A stretch of DNA of 64,000 bases from assembly GCF_900103805.1 (NCBI RefSeq), contig NZ_FNIB01000004.1:1-64000 (forward strand), written 5' to 3'. Position numbers and translations under genes: made by a program. Origin of the DNA: Cryobacterium flavum. Lineage in GTDB: Bacteria; Actinomycetota; Actinomycetes; Actinomycetales; Microbacteriaceae. Shown piece after piece: positions 7,950 through 16,753 of the stretch; position 1 is the first letter of the stretch; each line of letters begins with the position of its first letter. The notes below the pieces were generated by a model. The model saw only the letters and a list, made by a program, of their open reading frames with translations. It searched no databases and was not told the origin of the DNA.

Positions 7950-8459
7950 ATGGCTGATGAGCGTGCCGAACTTCTGCAAGCCCTGCACGACGAACACGCG
8001 CCGCTCCTGTGGCGCTATGTTGTGCGGTTGACGCACGATCCGGCCTTTGCCGACGACGTCGTGCAGGAGACGCTCCTGCGCGCCTGGCGACGCCCCCGCC
8101 TGCTCGACCAGACCGAGGTGTCAGCTCGGGCCTGGCTGTTCACGGTGGCCCGCAACCTGGTGATCGACGATCGCCGCTCGGCCAGGGCCCGCCACGAGAT
8201 CCCCACCGATCAGCTGCCCGAGGTACCCACAGACGACCAGACCGATGCCCTGCTCGACGCCTGGCTGGTCGCGGATGCCCTGCACGATCTCTCACCCGAC
8301 CACCGGGCGGTCATTGTCTGCGCGTACTATCGAGGCCAGTCCGTGGCTGAGACCGCGCGGGACCTGGTCATTCCCGAAGGCACCGTGAAGTCCAGGCTGC
8401 ACTACGGCCTGCGAGCCCTGCGGCTCGCACTGCAAGAGCGAGGAGTGACGGAGCGATGA
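7950..8459 (+). CDS. ECF sigma factor (SigL-like)
   Basis: 169 residues. Region 2 is seen as ALLRAWRRP-type core (FADDVVQETLLRAWRRPRLL, residues ~32-51) with ARAWLFTVARNLVIDDRR for region 2.4, and region 4 as LSPDHRAVIVCAYYRGQSVAETA...IPEGTVKSRLHYGLRALR. It directs RNA polymerase to a small regulon. The stop codon overlaps the start of the next gene, a zinc-binding anti-sigma factor, by 4 nt, and a SigL-type promoter precedes it, so the pair is most likely autoregulated and comparable to SigL-RslA. The sigma-group assignment rests on promoter and partner type rather than alignment. Confidence 0.9.
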   Translation: MADERAELLQALHDEHAPLLWRYVVRLTHDPAFADDVVQETLLRAWRRPRLLDQTEVSARAWLFTVARNLVIDDRRSARARHEIPTDQLPEVPTDDQTDALLDAWLVADALHDLSPDHRAVIVCAYYRGQSVAETARDLVIPEGTVKSRLHYGLRALRLALQERGVTER

Positions 8460-9160
8460 ACACTCCAGCAGATCTGTACGCCGACTGGGACGGCGCCTAC
8501 GTGCTCGGCGCCCTGTCACCGGCCGACCGCCGGGACTACGAACGTCACCTCAACGACTGTGTCGCCTGCAGCCAGGCGGTCGCTCATCTCGTGGGTCTTC
8601 CGGGGCTGCTGGCCCAGGTGCCGCTCGATCAGGCCCTGCAACTGGACCAGCCCGTTGATTCCCGAGCGGATGCCGCCCCCTCCGCCACCCTGCTGCCCCG
8701 CCTGGTGCAGGCGGCCAGGGCGCACACCCGGCGCGCCCGCCTGCTCGCCGCTGGCGCGGTCGTGGCGGCCGCCGCGATCGCGGCATCCGCTGCCCTCGTC
8801 CTGCCCGGCTGGCTCGATCAGCCCGGTCAGAGCATCACCGAACCCGCCGTCGCCATGACCGCCGTGGTTCCCAGCCCGCTCACGGCCTCGTTTCGCCTGA
8901 CCGGCGAAGAGTGGGGCACGCGCATCGACGCGAACTGCAGCTACGCGCGCGGCGGCGACGATTTCGGCGCCCAGCCCTACGCCCTGTTCGTGACCGACCG
9001 GGACGGCCAGGAGACCCTCGTGGCCAGCTGGATCTCCGGACCCGGCAGCACCATCAGCGCGGCCGGTACCACGAGTGTGTCCGAAAACGACATCGCCAGC
9101 GTGGATATTCGGTGGATGCCCGACGAGAAGGTGCTGCTCGAATCCAAACCCAGCTGGTAG
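8456..9160 (+). CDS. Transmembrane zinc anti-sigma factor
   Basis: 234 residues. The N-terminal ~60 residues form a ZAS anti-sigma domain with the motif HX3CX2C (His31, Cys35, Cys38 in RHLNDCVACSQ), which in RslA/RsrA-type proteins binds zinc and can sense thiol oxidation. A transmembrane helix follows at about residues 98-122 (AAGAVVAAAAIAASAALVLPGW), then a ~100-residue extracytoplasmic domain (FRLTGEEWGTRIDANCSYA...). It should hold the ECF sigma factor at the membrane until a redox or envelope signal releases it. Overlaps the sigma gene by 4 nt, hence translationally coupled. It ends 5 nt from convergent tesB. Confidence 0.88.
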   Translation: MNTPADLYADWDGAYVLGALSPADRRDYERHLNDCVACSQAVAHLVGLPGLLAQVPLDQALQLDQPVDSRADAAPSATLLPRLVQAARAHTRRARLLAAGAVVAAAAIAASAALVLPGWLDQPGQSITEPAVAMTAVVPSPLTASFRLTGEEWGTRIDANCSYARGGDDFGAQPYALFVTDRDGQETLVASWISGPGSTISAAGTTSVSENDIASVDIRWMPDEKVLLESKPSW

Positions 9161-9165
9161 CGCTG

Positions 9166-10041
9166 CTACTCGAGAACGATGGGCACGCGCAGCATGCCCT
9201 CCTGCGCCACGGTAGCCAGGAGCACGCCGTCGCGGCTGAAGATGCTGCCCGTGGCCAGGCCGCGGCCACCCTGCGCGCTCGGTGAATCCTGCACGTAGAG
9301 CAGCCACTCGTCGACCCGACCGAACCGGTGCCACCACATGGCGTGATCCAGGCTGGCAACTTTGAGACCGGGAGTCGCCCAGGCCACTCCGTGCCGGCGC
9401 ATGATCGGTTCCATGATCGAATAGTCGCTCGCGTAGGCCAGGGCTGCGCGGTGCAGGTCGGGGTCGTCGGGCAGCGGTAAGAACGTCTTCATCCACACGG
9501 CCTGGCGCGAGGTGTGCTCACCGTTGACCTTGAGAAAGATCGGCGAGGGAACGTGCCGCATGTCGAAGGGCCGCTCGTTGGCCCAATAACGCGCTACCGA
9601 GTGGTCGATGTGGGCCAGCGCTTCGGATGCCGTCGGCAGGCTTTCCGGATCGGGGATATCTTTCGGCATCTCCAGATGATGCTCCAAGCCCTCATCGGCG
9701 TCCTGGAAGGAGGCGATCATCGACAGGATCGGCACGCCGTCTTGATAGCACTGCGTGCGGCGGGTGGAGAAGGAGCGGCCGTCGTGAATGCGTTCGACCG
9801 AAAAAGTAATCGGCTGGTTGACATCACCCGGGCGCAGAAAGTAGCCGTGCATCGAGTGCACGTGGCGTTCGTCGGGCACGGTGCGCATCGCAGCGACGAG
9901 GGACTGGGCCAGCACCTGCCCGCCGAACACGCGGCCGAGCGGCATCCACTGGGACGGCCCGGTGAAGATGTCCTCGCTGGTGCGTGCACCGGTGTCGGTC
10001 AGATCGAGGACGGCCAGAAGGCTTTCCATGGGCTTGTGCAT
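9166..10041 (-). CDS. tesB: Acyl-CoA thioesterase II
   Basis: 291 residues, the normal TesB length, from ATG 10041 with GAGGAG 6 nt upstream. A double-hotdog enzyme hydrolysing medium/long acyl-CoA in the cytosol. Visible hallmarks: RVFGGQVLAQSLVAA (N-terminal hotdog helix), HSMHGYFLRPGD, and in the second domain LDHAMWWHR, which carries the active-site Asp, plus GLATGSIFSRDGVLLATVAQEGMLR. Divergent from the conserved unknown gene at 10107; the 65-nt gap holds both promoters. Confidence 0.95.
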   Translation of the reverse strand: MHKPMESLLAVLDLTDTGARTSEDIFTGPSQWMPLGRVFGGQVLAQSLVAAMRTVPDERHVHSMHGYFLRPGDVNQPITFSVERIHDGRSFSTRRTQCYQDGVPILSMIASFQDADEGLEHHLEMPKDIPDPESLPTASEALAHIDHSVARYWANERPFDMRHVPSPIFLKVNGEHTSRQAVWMKTFLPLPDDPDLHRAALAYASDYSIMEPIMRRHGVAWATPGLKVASLDHAMWWHRFGRVDEWLLYVQDSPSAQGGRGLATGSIFSRDGVLLATVAQEGMLRVPIVLE

Positions 10042-10095
10042 GCTGTCTCCTCGGGCAAGTTCGCGTTCGCGGCATGCGGTCGTGGCGCATCTTGG

Positions 10096-10101
10096 TAGTT
10101 T
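10096..10101 (+). promoter_or_regulatory. Putative -10 box (TAGTTT), leaderless
   Basis: TAGTTT ends 5 nt before ATG 10107; no Shine-Dalgarno is seen. Confidence 0.45.
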
Positions 10102-10106
10102 AGAAG

Positions 10107-10787
10107 ATGATGAGCCAGTCATTCACTCTTACCGATTCCCAGTCCCTCAGCGATCTGATCATGTTTCTGTCACGATCCGGCCGCGTTCTCGACGGTTCCG
10201 TGCGCCTCATGGCGTCCGACGGCGTTCTGGCGGTGTACACCGCCATTTTCTATCCGCGCGGTCTGCTCGACGCGAGCCCGACCGTGCTCGGCCTGCGCAC
10301 CTTCGCCCTGACCGAGCCGGTCGACCTCGACAAGGTCGTGCCGGTGCGGTCGCTGCTGGAACGCCTCAAACGCCTGGAGTCCACCGCGCGCGACCTGAGC
10401 CTGCCGGTCATCGTGACTGTTCCGCTCGAGGTGAACACCGTGACCTGGGCCGGCATCTCCCCGCCGAAGGGCGGCTGGGAACCACACGGCCAGACTCCGG
10501 CGTCGCACCTTGAAACCGCCGCTCGGGAGGGCATCGACGAGGTTGCCGCCGCCGTGCCGGAGGGCACCGGCGAGCTGATCGTGGAACGCGTGCGCTCCGA
10601 AGTGTGGGGCCGTCAGGTTGACGGGCTCGAATTCGTACCGACCGGGGCCGGTTTCGCGGCGTTCAGCCTGGGATTTCTCTCCGATGACGAACCCGTGCAG
10701 CTGTTCGAGTCGGGCCTGTGGACCCGCCTCAGCACGAGTCGTGGCCATGTTCTGGTGCGGCGCAGGCCGTGGACGCTCACGGCCTGA
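10107..10787 (+). CDS. Conserved actinobacterial hypothetical protein
   Basis: 226 residues without signal peptide or transmembrane segment. The sequence is well ordered (RVLDGSVRLMASDGVLAVYT near residues 30-50; WAGISPPKGGWEPHG near 112-126) and reads like a known but uncharacterised actinobacterial family. No catalytic motif is recognised. An ATG at 10110 is an alternative start. Its last 11 nt overlap the end of the leftward pucR gene, so the two messages are complementary at their 3' ends. Confidence 0.7.
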   Translation: MMSQSFTLTDSQSLSDLIMFLSRSGRVLDGSVRLMASDGVLAVYTAIFYPRGLLDASPTVLGLRTFALTEPVDLDKVVPVRSLLERLKRLESTARDLSLPVIVTVPLEVNTVTWAGISPPKGGWEPHGQTPASHLETAAREGIDEVAAAVPEGTGELIVERVRSEVWGRQVDGLEFVPTGAGFAAFSLGFLSDDEPVQLFESGLWTRLSTSRGHVLVRRRPWTLTA

Positions 10788-12360
10788 CCGGCTCCACAAC
10801 GGCAGCGTCGGTGGCGAGCAGGGCCGCCCAGACATCCGCTCGAGCCGGAAACGACCCCAGGTCGCGGGCGAGCAGCTGCTCAGCCTGTTGAATGCGGGTG
10901 CGCACCGTGTGGCGGTGTACCCCGAGCTGCGCGGCGGCCTCGCCGAAGTGTCCGTTGCACACGAGCCACGCCCGCACGGTAGCCAGCAGCTCGCTGCCGT
11001 GTGCCCGATCGTGCGCCATCACCGGCGCGAGGGTGGCGAGGCCGACCTCGCGGGCATCCGTTCTGGCCAGCAGGGCCAGCACGCCCTGCCGGGCGACGAT
11101 ACTGAAATCGGTCACGCCCGGTGCGCTCTCCCGTGCCCGGGCCAGCGCCTGATGGGCCTGATCGAGGGCGCGAGGTAGCTGGCGGTAACCCGTCGGCTCC
11201 GACAGTCCTGCGTGCAGTTCGAACAGTGCGCACAGATTTAAGAGGATGCCGTTGGCCGCGCGGTCGAGACACAGAACCACGGTGTCGTCTTGGCGGGCGA
11301 AGAAGAGCTGCCCGGGGGAATCGTCGACGCGTAGTTCCAGGTACTCGGTGATCGCATCCCGGCGAACGGCCGGCACATCCACGACGGCGACGAGCACCGG
11401 TGGGTCAGGGAGCGCGCCCCACATTTGTCTGGAGATCTGGTCGACCAGGGTCTGGTCCCCGGCGAGCAGGGTGTTCAGCAGGCCGGAGCGCAGCAGCCCC
11501 TGGGCACGATCCAGGGCATTGTTCTGCTCGAGGGCGAGACCGGCCAGGGCAATCACGCTCGTCACCACCTCAGTGCTGGCCTGGTCCAGGGCGAGTGCGC
11601 CGCCGAGGGCGAGTACACCGCGCAGGTGGTCGTGGCCGCCGAGGGTCTGCAGGGTAAGGGTTTCACCGCCAGCGTCAACGGTGCTGCTGGACCGCTGACC
11701 GCGGGCGAGCAGTCGCCGGGCTTCCTGCTGCACGGTGGCGAGGGCTGTGGGGGCCGCGGCGAACGTGGCGCGGGGAAACACCCGATCCAGGGTTCCGCTC
11801 GCATCGAACAGGGCCACCCAATGGCCGAGCTGGGCGGACAGCTCAGCGAGCGTCGCACTCAGGCCGTCCGGACGCAGGGCGGCGAGCGCGATCGCGCGCT
11901 GGGCCTTGAGCGCCCAGGTGGCGCGGGCATACCGATCCTCGGCCACGAGGTCGCCGGCCGCCCGCGCAACGGCGATGAACGGGGTGCGATAGGGAACCTC
12001 GAACAACGGCAGCCCGAGCGTTCGGCACGCGGCGATCAGTCCGTCGGGCGTGCCGTCCCGAACGACGTCGGTGCCGAATCCGAGCGCCGTGATACCCCGC
12101 TCGTGCAGGCGCTGCACGTAGGGGCGGTAGTCGGTATCCGCTGCCGGATCACTGCCGAACTGGGTGCCGGTCGTGAGCAGCACGTGGTCGGCGGAGAGGA
12201 ACGGGGTCGGGTCGATCAGATCGGAGCTGTGTACCCATTCAACCGTGCGGTCGAGCCGTGCCGCCCGCGTGATCGGGTTGGCCTTGCCCGCATCAGCGTG
12301 CTCGAGCAGGGTGAGTCCCAGGTTCGAATCAGCGAGGAGCAGGCGCAGGGTGGGGAGCAT
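10777..12360 (-). CDS. PucR-family transcriptional regulator of the polyamine/GABA unit
   Basis: 527 residues. The N-terminal PucR domain (residues ~1-130, with HSSDLIDPTPFLSADHVLLTTG and GTDVVRDGTPDGLIAACRTLGLPLFEVPY) senses a purine- or amine-type ligand in characterised members. A GGDEF-like central region and a C-terminal HTH_30 (FGEAAAQLGVHRHTVRTRIQQAEQLL, residues ~484-509) bind DNA. Divergent from gabT across 138 nt that contain a direct repeat; one copy overlaps its own TATAGT -10 box, so autoregulation is likely. It probably controls gabT-gabD-puo-usp-permease in response to putrescine or a catabolite (inference). GabR-type MocR regulators, by contrast, have an aminotransferase domain that is absent here. 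Confidence 0.88.
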   Translation of the reverse strand: MLPTLRLLLADSNLGLTLLEHADAGKANPITRAARLDRTVEWVHSSDLIDPTPFLSADHVLLTTGTQFGSDPAADTDYRPYVQRLHERGITALGFGTDVVRDGTPDGLIAACRTLGLPLFEVPYRTPFIAVARAAGDLVAEDRYARATWALKAQRAIALAALRPDGLSATLAELSAQLGHWVALFDASGTLDRVFPRATFAAAPTALATVQQEARRLLARGQRSSSTVDAGGETLTLQTLGGHDHLRGVLALGGALALDQASTEVVTSVIALAGLALEQNNALDRAQGLLRSGLLNTLLAGDQTLVDQISRQMWGALPDPPVLVAVVDVPAVRRDAITEYLELRVDDSPGQLFFARQDDTVVLCLDRAANGILLNLCALFELHAGLSEPTGYRQLPRALDQAHQALARARESAPGVTDFSIVARQGVLALLARTDAREVGLATLAPVMAHDRAHGSELLATVRAWLVCNGHFGEAAAQLGVHRHTVRTRIQQAEQLLARDLGSFPARADVWAALLATDAAVVEPVRP

Positions 12361-12365
12361 GGGCT

Positions 12366-12407
12366 GACTATACAGCGTGGCGGGAAATTACGCCCCGACT
12401 ATACAGC
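12366..12407. promoter_or_regulatory. Direct-repeat operator between pucR and gabT
   Basis: GACTATACAGC occurs exactly at 12366-12376 and again at 12397-12407, 31 bp apart (three helical turns), so both copies face the same side of DNA. The left copy contains the minus-strand TATAGT (12367-12372), 6 nt from the pucR ATG, so binding there would block pucR transcription. The right copy lies about 90 nt upstream of gabT. Confidence 0.65.
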
Positions 12408-12498
12408 TAAGAGATAGTGCTGTCGCCGGGTTGTGCCTAGCATTGCCGCATTGGCACCGTGGCCGCGGTACCGCCCGTCGCATCGATCGGAAACACTC

Positions 12499-13878
12499 AT
12501 GACACTCGTAGACACTCCTCGCCTCACCAGCACGCCGCTCGGTGGCCCCACGCTGGCTCAGGAACGCAGACTGGTCACGAGCATCCCCGGGCCGAAATCG
12601 CGCCGCTTGAGCGAACGCAAGGCCCAGGCGGTCTCTGCCGGAGTGGGTATCTCCCTCCCCGTGTATGTTGTGGCCGCTGGCGGAGGCGTTCTGGTCGACG
12701 TGGATGGCAACTCTCTGATCGACCTGGGGTCGGGCATCGCCGTCACCGGTGTCGGCAACAGCGCCCCGCGGGTGGTCGAGGCCGTCGCCGCCCAGCTGGC
12801 CCAGTTCACCCACACCTGTTTCACCGTTGCTCCCTATGACTCCTACATCGAGGTGGCCGAGGCCCTGAACCGTCTCACCCCCGGTGACCACGTCAAGCGC
12901 AGCGTGCTGTTCAACTCCGGCGCCGAATCGGTGGAGAACGCCGTGAAGATCGCCCGCCACTTCACCGGCAAGCAGGCCATTGTGGCCTTCGACCACGCTT
13001 ACCACGGCCGCACCAACCTCACCATGGGACTGACCGCCAAGAACCAGCCCTACAAGAACGGCTTCGGTCCCTTCGCGCCTGAGGTGTACCGGGCACCCAT
13101 GTCGTACCCGCTGCGTGACGGCGGTCTCGATGGCGTCGTGGCGGCGAACCGTGCCATATCGCAGATCGAGAAGCAGGTCGGCGCGAGCAACCTCGCCGCG
13201 ATCATCATCGAACCCATTCAGGGCGAGGGCGGCTTCATCGTTCCCGCACCCGGCTTTTTGGCCACCCTGCTGGCCTGGTGCCGCGCCAACGAGGTCGTCT
13301 TCATCGCCGACGAGATCCAGACCGGATTCGCCCGCACTGGCGCTATGTTCGCCTGCGAGTACGAGGGCATTGTGCCCGACATGATCTGCACCGCCAAGGG
13401 CATCGCCGGCGGCCTGCCGCTGTCGGCCGTCACCGGGCGCGCCGACATCATGGATTCACCCCAGGCCGGCGGCCTCGGCGGCACCTATGGGGGTAACCCG
13501 CTCGCCTGTGCTGCCGCGCTCGCCACCATCGACACCTACGAGGCCGAGCACCTGGTCGAACGCGCCGCCGCCATCGGCGCGATCATGGGTGACCGCCTCG
13601 GCGCGCTCGCCGCAGCCGATCCGCGCATCGCCGAGGTGCGCGGACGCGGCGCCATGATGGCCATCGAGCTGGTCGATCCCGCCACCGGGGAGCCGGATGC
13701 AGCCCTGACCGGCCGCGTCATCGCCGCCTCCCACGAGCAGGGCGTCATTCTGCTCGGCTGCGGAACGTACGGCAACGTCATCCGCTTTCTGCCGCCGCTC
13801 AGCATTCCCGACTCCCTGCTACTCGAGGGCCTGCAGGTTTTGGCCGAGGCCCTCGCTGCCGATTCGGCCGCAGTATGA
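12499..13878 (+). CDS. gabT: 4-aminobutyrate (or related omega-amine) aminotransferase
   Basis: 459 residues, class III PLP aminotransferase. It transfers the amino group of GABA to 2-oxoglutarate, giving succinate semialdehyde and glutamate. Visible: VLFNSGAESVENAVKIAR (cofactor phosphate binding), DHAYHGRTNLTMGLT, IIIEPIQGEGG, VFIADEIQTGFARTG (Asp for PLP nitrogen) and the Schiff-base Lys in CTAKGIAGGLPLSAVTGR. The length matches actinobacterial GabT. ATG 12499 was chosen to give the family N-terminus; its Shine-Dalgarno (CGGAAA) is weak. First gene of a five-gene unit; its stop overlaps gabD by 4 nt. Confidence 0.93.
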   Translation: MTLVDTPRLTSTPLGGPTLAQERRLVTSIPGPKSRRLSERKAQAVSAGVGISLPVYVVAAGGGVLVDVDGNSLIDLGSGIAVTGVGNSAPRVVEAVAAQLAQFTHTCFTVAPYDSYIEVAEALNRLTPGDHVKRSVLFNSGAESVENAVKIARHFTGKQAIVAFDHAYHGRTNLTMGLTAKNQPYKNGFGPFAPEVYRAPMSYPLRDGGLDGVVAANRAISQIEKQVGASNLAAIIIEPIQGEGGFIVPAPGFLATLLAWCRANEVVFIADEIQTGFARTGAMFACEYEGIVPDMICTAKGIAGGLPLSAVTGRADIMDSPQAGGLGGTYGGNPLACAAALATIDTYEAEHLVERAAAIGAIMGDRLGALAAADPRIAEVRGRGAMMAIELVDPATGEPDAALTGRVIAASHEQGVILLGCGTYGNVIRFLPPLSIPDSLLLEGLQVLAEALAADSAAV

Positions 13879-15362
13879 GCACCGTGATCGAGGGCGCCGT
13901 GCGCTCCGACGGTCAGGTCGCACTCCTGGCCCGCGTACCCGACCAGCTCTACATCAACGGTCAGTGGGCGAACGGCACCGGGGAGCCGATCGTGGTGACC
14001 GACCCGGCCACCGGTCTGGTGCTGAAAACCATCCAGAACGCATCCGTCGCTGATGGCGCCCGCGCCCTCGACGCGGCCGTCGCGGCCGCGGACTCCTGGG
14101 CAGAAACTCCGGCCCGAGTACGCGCCGAGATTCTGCGCCGCGCCTTCGATCTGCTCCAGGAGCGTCGGGGCGATTTCGCCACGCTCATGACACTCGAGAT
14201 GGGCAAACCCATCGCCGAAGCCAACGGCGAAGTGAGCTACGGCGGCGAATTTCTGCGCTGGTTCAGCGAAGAGGCCGTGCGCATCAACGGTCGGTACAGT
14301 GCCAACCCGGAGGGCACCGGCACGATGGTCGTCACTCACCGGCCGGTGGGCCCGTGCTACCTGATCACACCGTGGAACTTTCCGCTCGCCATGGCCACCC
14401 GCAAGATTGCCCCGGCGCTCGCCGCTGGCTGCACCGTTGTGGTCAAGCCGGCCGAACTGACCCCCCTGACCACCCTGCTGTTCGTGCAGCTGCTGACGGA
14501 TGCCGGAGTGCCTGCCGGTGTCGTGAACGTCATCACGACCACCGAGTCGCAGGCCGTCTCGGCCCCGATCATCGCCGACCCCCGGCTGCGCAAGCTGAGC
14601 TTCACCGGGTCGACCGCAGTGGGTCGGGCCTTGATCGCTCAGGCGGCCCAGAACGTGCTGCGTACCTCGATGGAGCTCGGCGGCAACGCCCCCTTTATCG
14701 TGTTCGCCGACGCCGACCTCGAGAAGGCCGTCAGCGGCGCGATGCTCGCGAAGTTTCGCAACACCGGCCAGGCCTGCACGGCGGCCAACCGGTTCATCGT
14801 GCACGCGTCGATCGCCGAGGAATTCGGCCGCCGACTCACCGAGCGGGTGAACGCCCTCGTGCAGGGCCCCGGCATCGACCCCGCGGTGAACTTTGGGCCG
14901 CTCGTGACGGAGACGGCCGTCGACAACGTTGACGCCCTCGTGCAGGATGCCCTCGCGCGCGGCGCCACGCTGCTCACCGGAGGCACCCGCCCCGACGGAC
15001 CCGGCTCGTTCTATGCCCCCACAGTGTTGACCGGTGTTCCCGCTGACAGCCGCATGGTGCGGGAAGAGATCTTCGGCCCGGTGGTCGGCATTACAACTTT
15101 CGAAACAGACGAAGAGGCTATTAAAATGGCAAATGACACCGAATATGGTCTGATCGGATACGTTTTCACCACCGATATCGCACGTTCACACCGTATGATC
15201 GACAGTATCGACACCGGAATGATGGGCCTGAATACCGGCCTGGTTTCCAACGCCGCGGCACCGTTCGGCGGCGTCAAGCAGTCCGGGCTCGGTCGTGAGG
15301 GTGGCCTGGAAGGCATCAACGAATACCTCTCGACCAAGTACACCCTCATTCCCGCGTCTTAA
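13875..15362 (+). CDS. gabD: NAD(P)-dependent succinate-semialdehyde dehydrogenase
   Basis: 495 residues, aldehyde dehydrogenase superfamily. It oxidises succinate semialdehyde to succinate; since it is the only dehydrogenase in the unit it may also take 4-aminobutanal from putrescine oxidase (inference). Motifs: ITPWNFPLAMATRKIAPALAAG, KPAELTPLT, FTGSTAVGR, MELGGNAPFIVFADADLE (catalytic Glu) and NTGQACTAANRF (catalytic Cys), then EEIFGPVVGI and APFGGVKQSGLGREGG. The ATGA overlap with gabT indicates translational coupling. Codons for roughly 15090-15240 are much AT-richer than the rest of the gene (25 of 60 G+C in 15121-15180). Confidence 0.93.
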   Translation: MSTVIEGAVRSDGQVALLARVPDQLYINGQWANGTGEPIVVTDPATGLVLKTIQNASVADGARALDAAVAAADSWAETPARVRAEILRRAFDLLQERRGDFATLMTLEMGKPIAEANGEVSYGGEFLRWFSEEAVRINGRYSANPEGTGTMVVTHRPVGPCYLITPWNFPLAMATRKIAPALAAGCTVVVKPAELTPLTTLLFVQLLTDAGVPAGVVNVITTTESQAVSAPIIADPRLRKLSFTGSTAVGRALIAQAAQNVLRTSMELGGNAPFIVFADADLEKAVSGAMLAKFRNTGQACTAANRFIVHASIAEEFGRRLTERVNALVQGPGIDPAVNFGPLVTETAVDNVDALVQDALARGATLLTGGTRPDGPGSFYAPTVLTGVPADSRMVREEIFGPVVGITTFETDEEAIKMANDTEYGLIGYVFTTDIARSHRMIDSIDTGMMGLNTGLVSNAAAPFGGVKQSGLGREGGLEGINEYLSTKYTLIPAS

Positions 15363-15385
15363 CCCCACTCAACACAGGAGCAACC

Positions 15386-16753
15386 ATGACCACGATTGAT
15401 CGTGACGTCGTTATTATCGGCGCCGGGGCATCCGGTCTCACCGCCGCCACCGCACTGCAGAAAGCCGGCCTCAGCGTGGCCGTGCTGGAAGCCCGCGACC
15501 GCGTCGGCGGGCGCCTGTGGACCGACCAGATCGAGGGCGCCATGCTCGAGATCGGCGGCCAGTGGGTCTCGCCCGACCAGCATGCCCTCAAAGAGACCCT
15601 GGCCGAGCTGGGTCTCGCGACCTACCCGCGTTACCGGGCCGGTCGCAACGTCTACATCAATGCTGCCGGCGTGGTGAGCCGGTTCGACGGCGATATCTTT
15701 CCGGTCCCGGCCGGCACCGAAGCCCAGATCGTCGGTTTGATTGAGAAGCTCGACGCCCTCGTGGCCGAGATCAACCCAGATAGCCCGTGGGGTCATCCGC
15801 TCGCCAAAGAACTCGACGAGGTGTCCTTCAGTCGCTGGCTCGAGACCCAGACCGACGACCAGGAAGCCCGCGACAACATCGGCATGTTCATTGCCGGAGC
15901 CATGCTCACCAAGCCCGCGCACGCCTTCTCGGCATTGCAGGCCCTGCTCATGGCGGCCAGCGCTGGTTCCTTCAGCAACCTCGTCGACGCCGATTTCATT
16001 CTCGACGAGCGCGTCATCGGTGGGCTGCAGCAGGTGCCGCTACTTCTCGCCGAGAAGCTCGGCGCTGACGTGTTTCTTGATTCACCGGTGCGCAGCCTGG
16101 CCTGGAACGACAGCGGCGTCGCCGTCATAGCCGACGGCATGACGGTGACCGCTCGGCATGCCATCGTGGCCGTTCCGCCGCCCCTGATCAGCCGCATCAG
16201 CTTCGAACCACCCCTGCCGCGCCGCCAGCAGCAGCTGCACCAGCACCTCTCCATGGGCTTCGTGATCAAGGTGCACGCCGTCTACGAGACTCCGTTCTGG
16301 CGCGCCGATGACCTCTCCGGCACCGCGTTCAGCCCGTACGAGCTCGTGCACGAGGCCTATGACAACACCAACTTCGAGGACCCGCGCGGTACCCTGGTGG
16401 GCTTTGTCTCCGATGAAGAAGCGGATGCCGTCTTCGCGCTGACCGCAGACGAGCGCAAGACGCGCATCCTGGAATCCCTGTCGCACTACTACGGTGAGCA
16501 GGCCCTGCACCCGGTCGTCTATTACGAGAGCGACTGGGGTTCCGAGGAATGGACCCGTGGCGCCTACGCTGCGAGCTTCGACATGGGTGGACTGGCCCGG
16601 TATGGCGCCGAACTGCGCAGCCCCGTCGGCCCGATCTCGTTCTCCTGCAGCGATATGGCCGGCAAGGGCTACCAGCACGTTGACGGTGCCATTCGGGTTG
16701 GCCAGGAATCCGCTGCGGCGATTATCGCCCAGCGTGTCTTGGCCACCGTGTGA
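15386..16753 (+). CDS. puo: Putrescine oxidase (flavin amine oxidase)
   Basis: 455 residues, close to the Rhodococcus and Micrococcus enzymes. It oxidises putrescine to 4-aminobutanal, H2O2 and NH3 with FAD. The N-terminal FAD dinucleotide motif GAGASG (residues 12-17) is followed by VLEARDRVGGRLWT, LEIGGQWVSPDQ and, at the C-terminus, the flavin-site region around PISFSCSDMAGKGYQHVDGAIRVG. CAGGAG lies 7 nt before ATG 15386. Other members of the family act on tyramine or other monoamines; the combination with gabT/gabD favours putrescine. Overlaps the downstream usp start by 4 nt. Confidence 0.9.
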   Translation: MTTIDRDVVIIGAGASGLTAATALQKAGLSVAVLEARDRVGGRLWTDQIEGAMLEIGGQWVSPDQHALKETLAELGLATYPRYRAGRNVYINAAGVVSRFDGDIFPVPAGTEAQIVGLIEKLDALVAEINPDSPWGHPLAKELDEVSFSRWLETQTDDQEARDNIGMFIAGAMLTKPAHAFSALQALLMAASAGSFSNLVDADFILDERVIGGLQQVPLLLAEKLGADVFLDSPVRSLAWNDSGVAVIADGMTVTARHAIVAVPPPLISRISFEPPLPRRQQQLHQHLSMGFVIKVHAVYETPFWRADDLSGTAFSPYELVHEAYDNTNFEDPRGTLVGFVSDEEADAVFALTADERKTRILESLSHYYGEQALHPVVYYESDWGSEEWTRGAYAASFDMGGLARYGAELRSPVGPISFSCSDMAGKGYQHVDGAIRVGQESAAAIIAQRVLATV

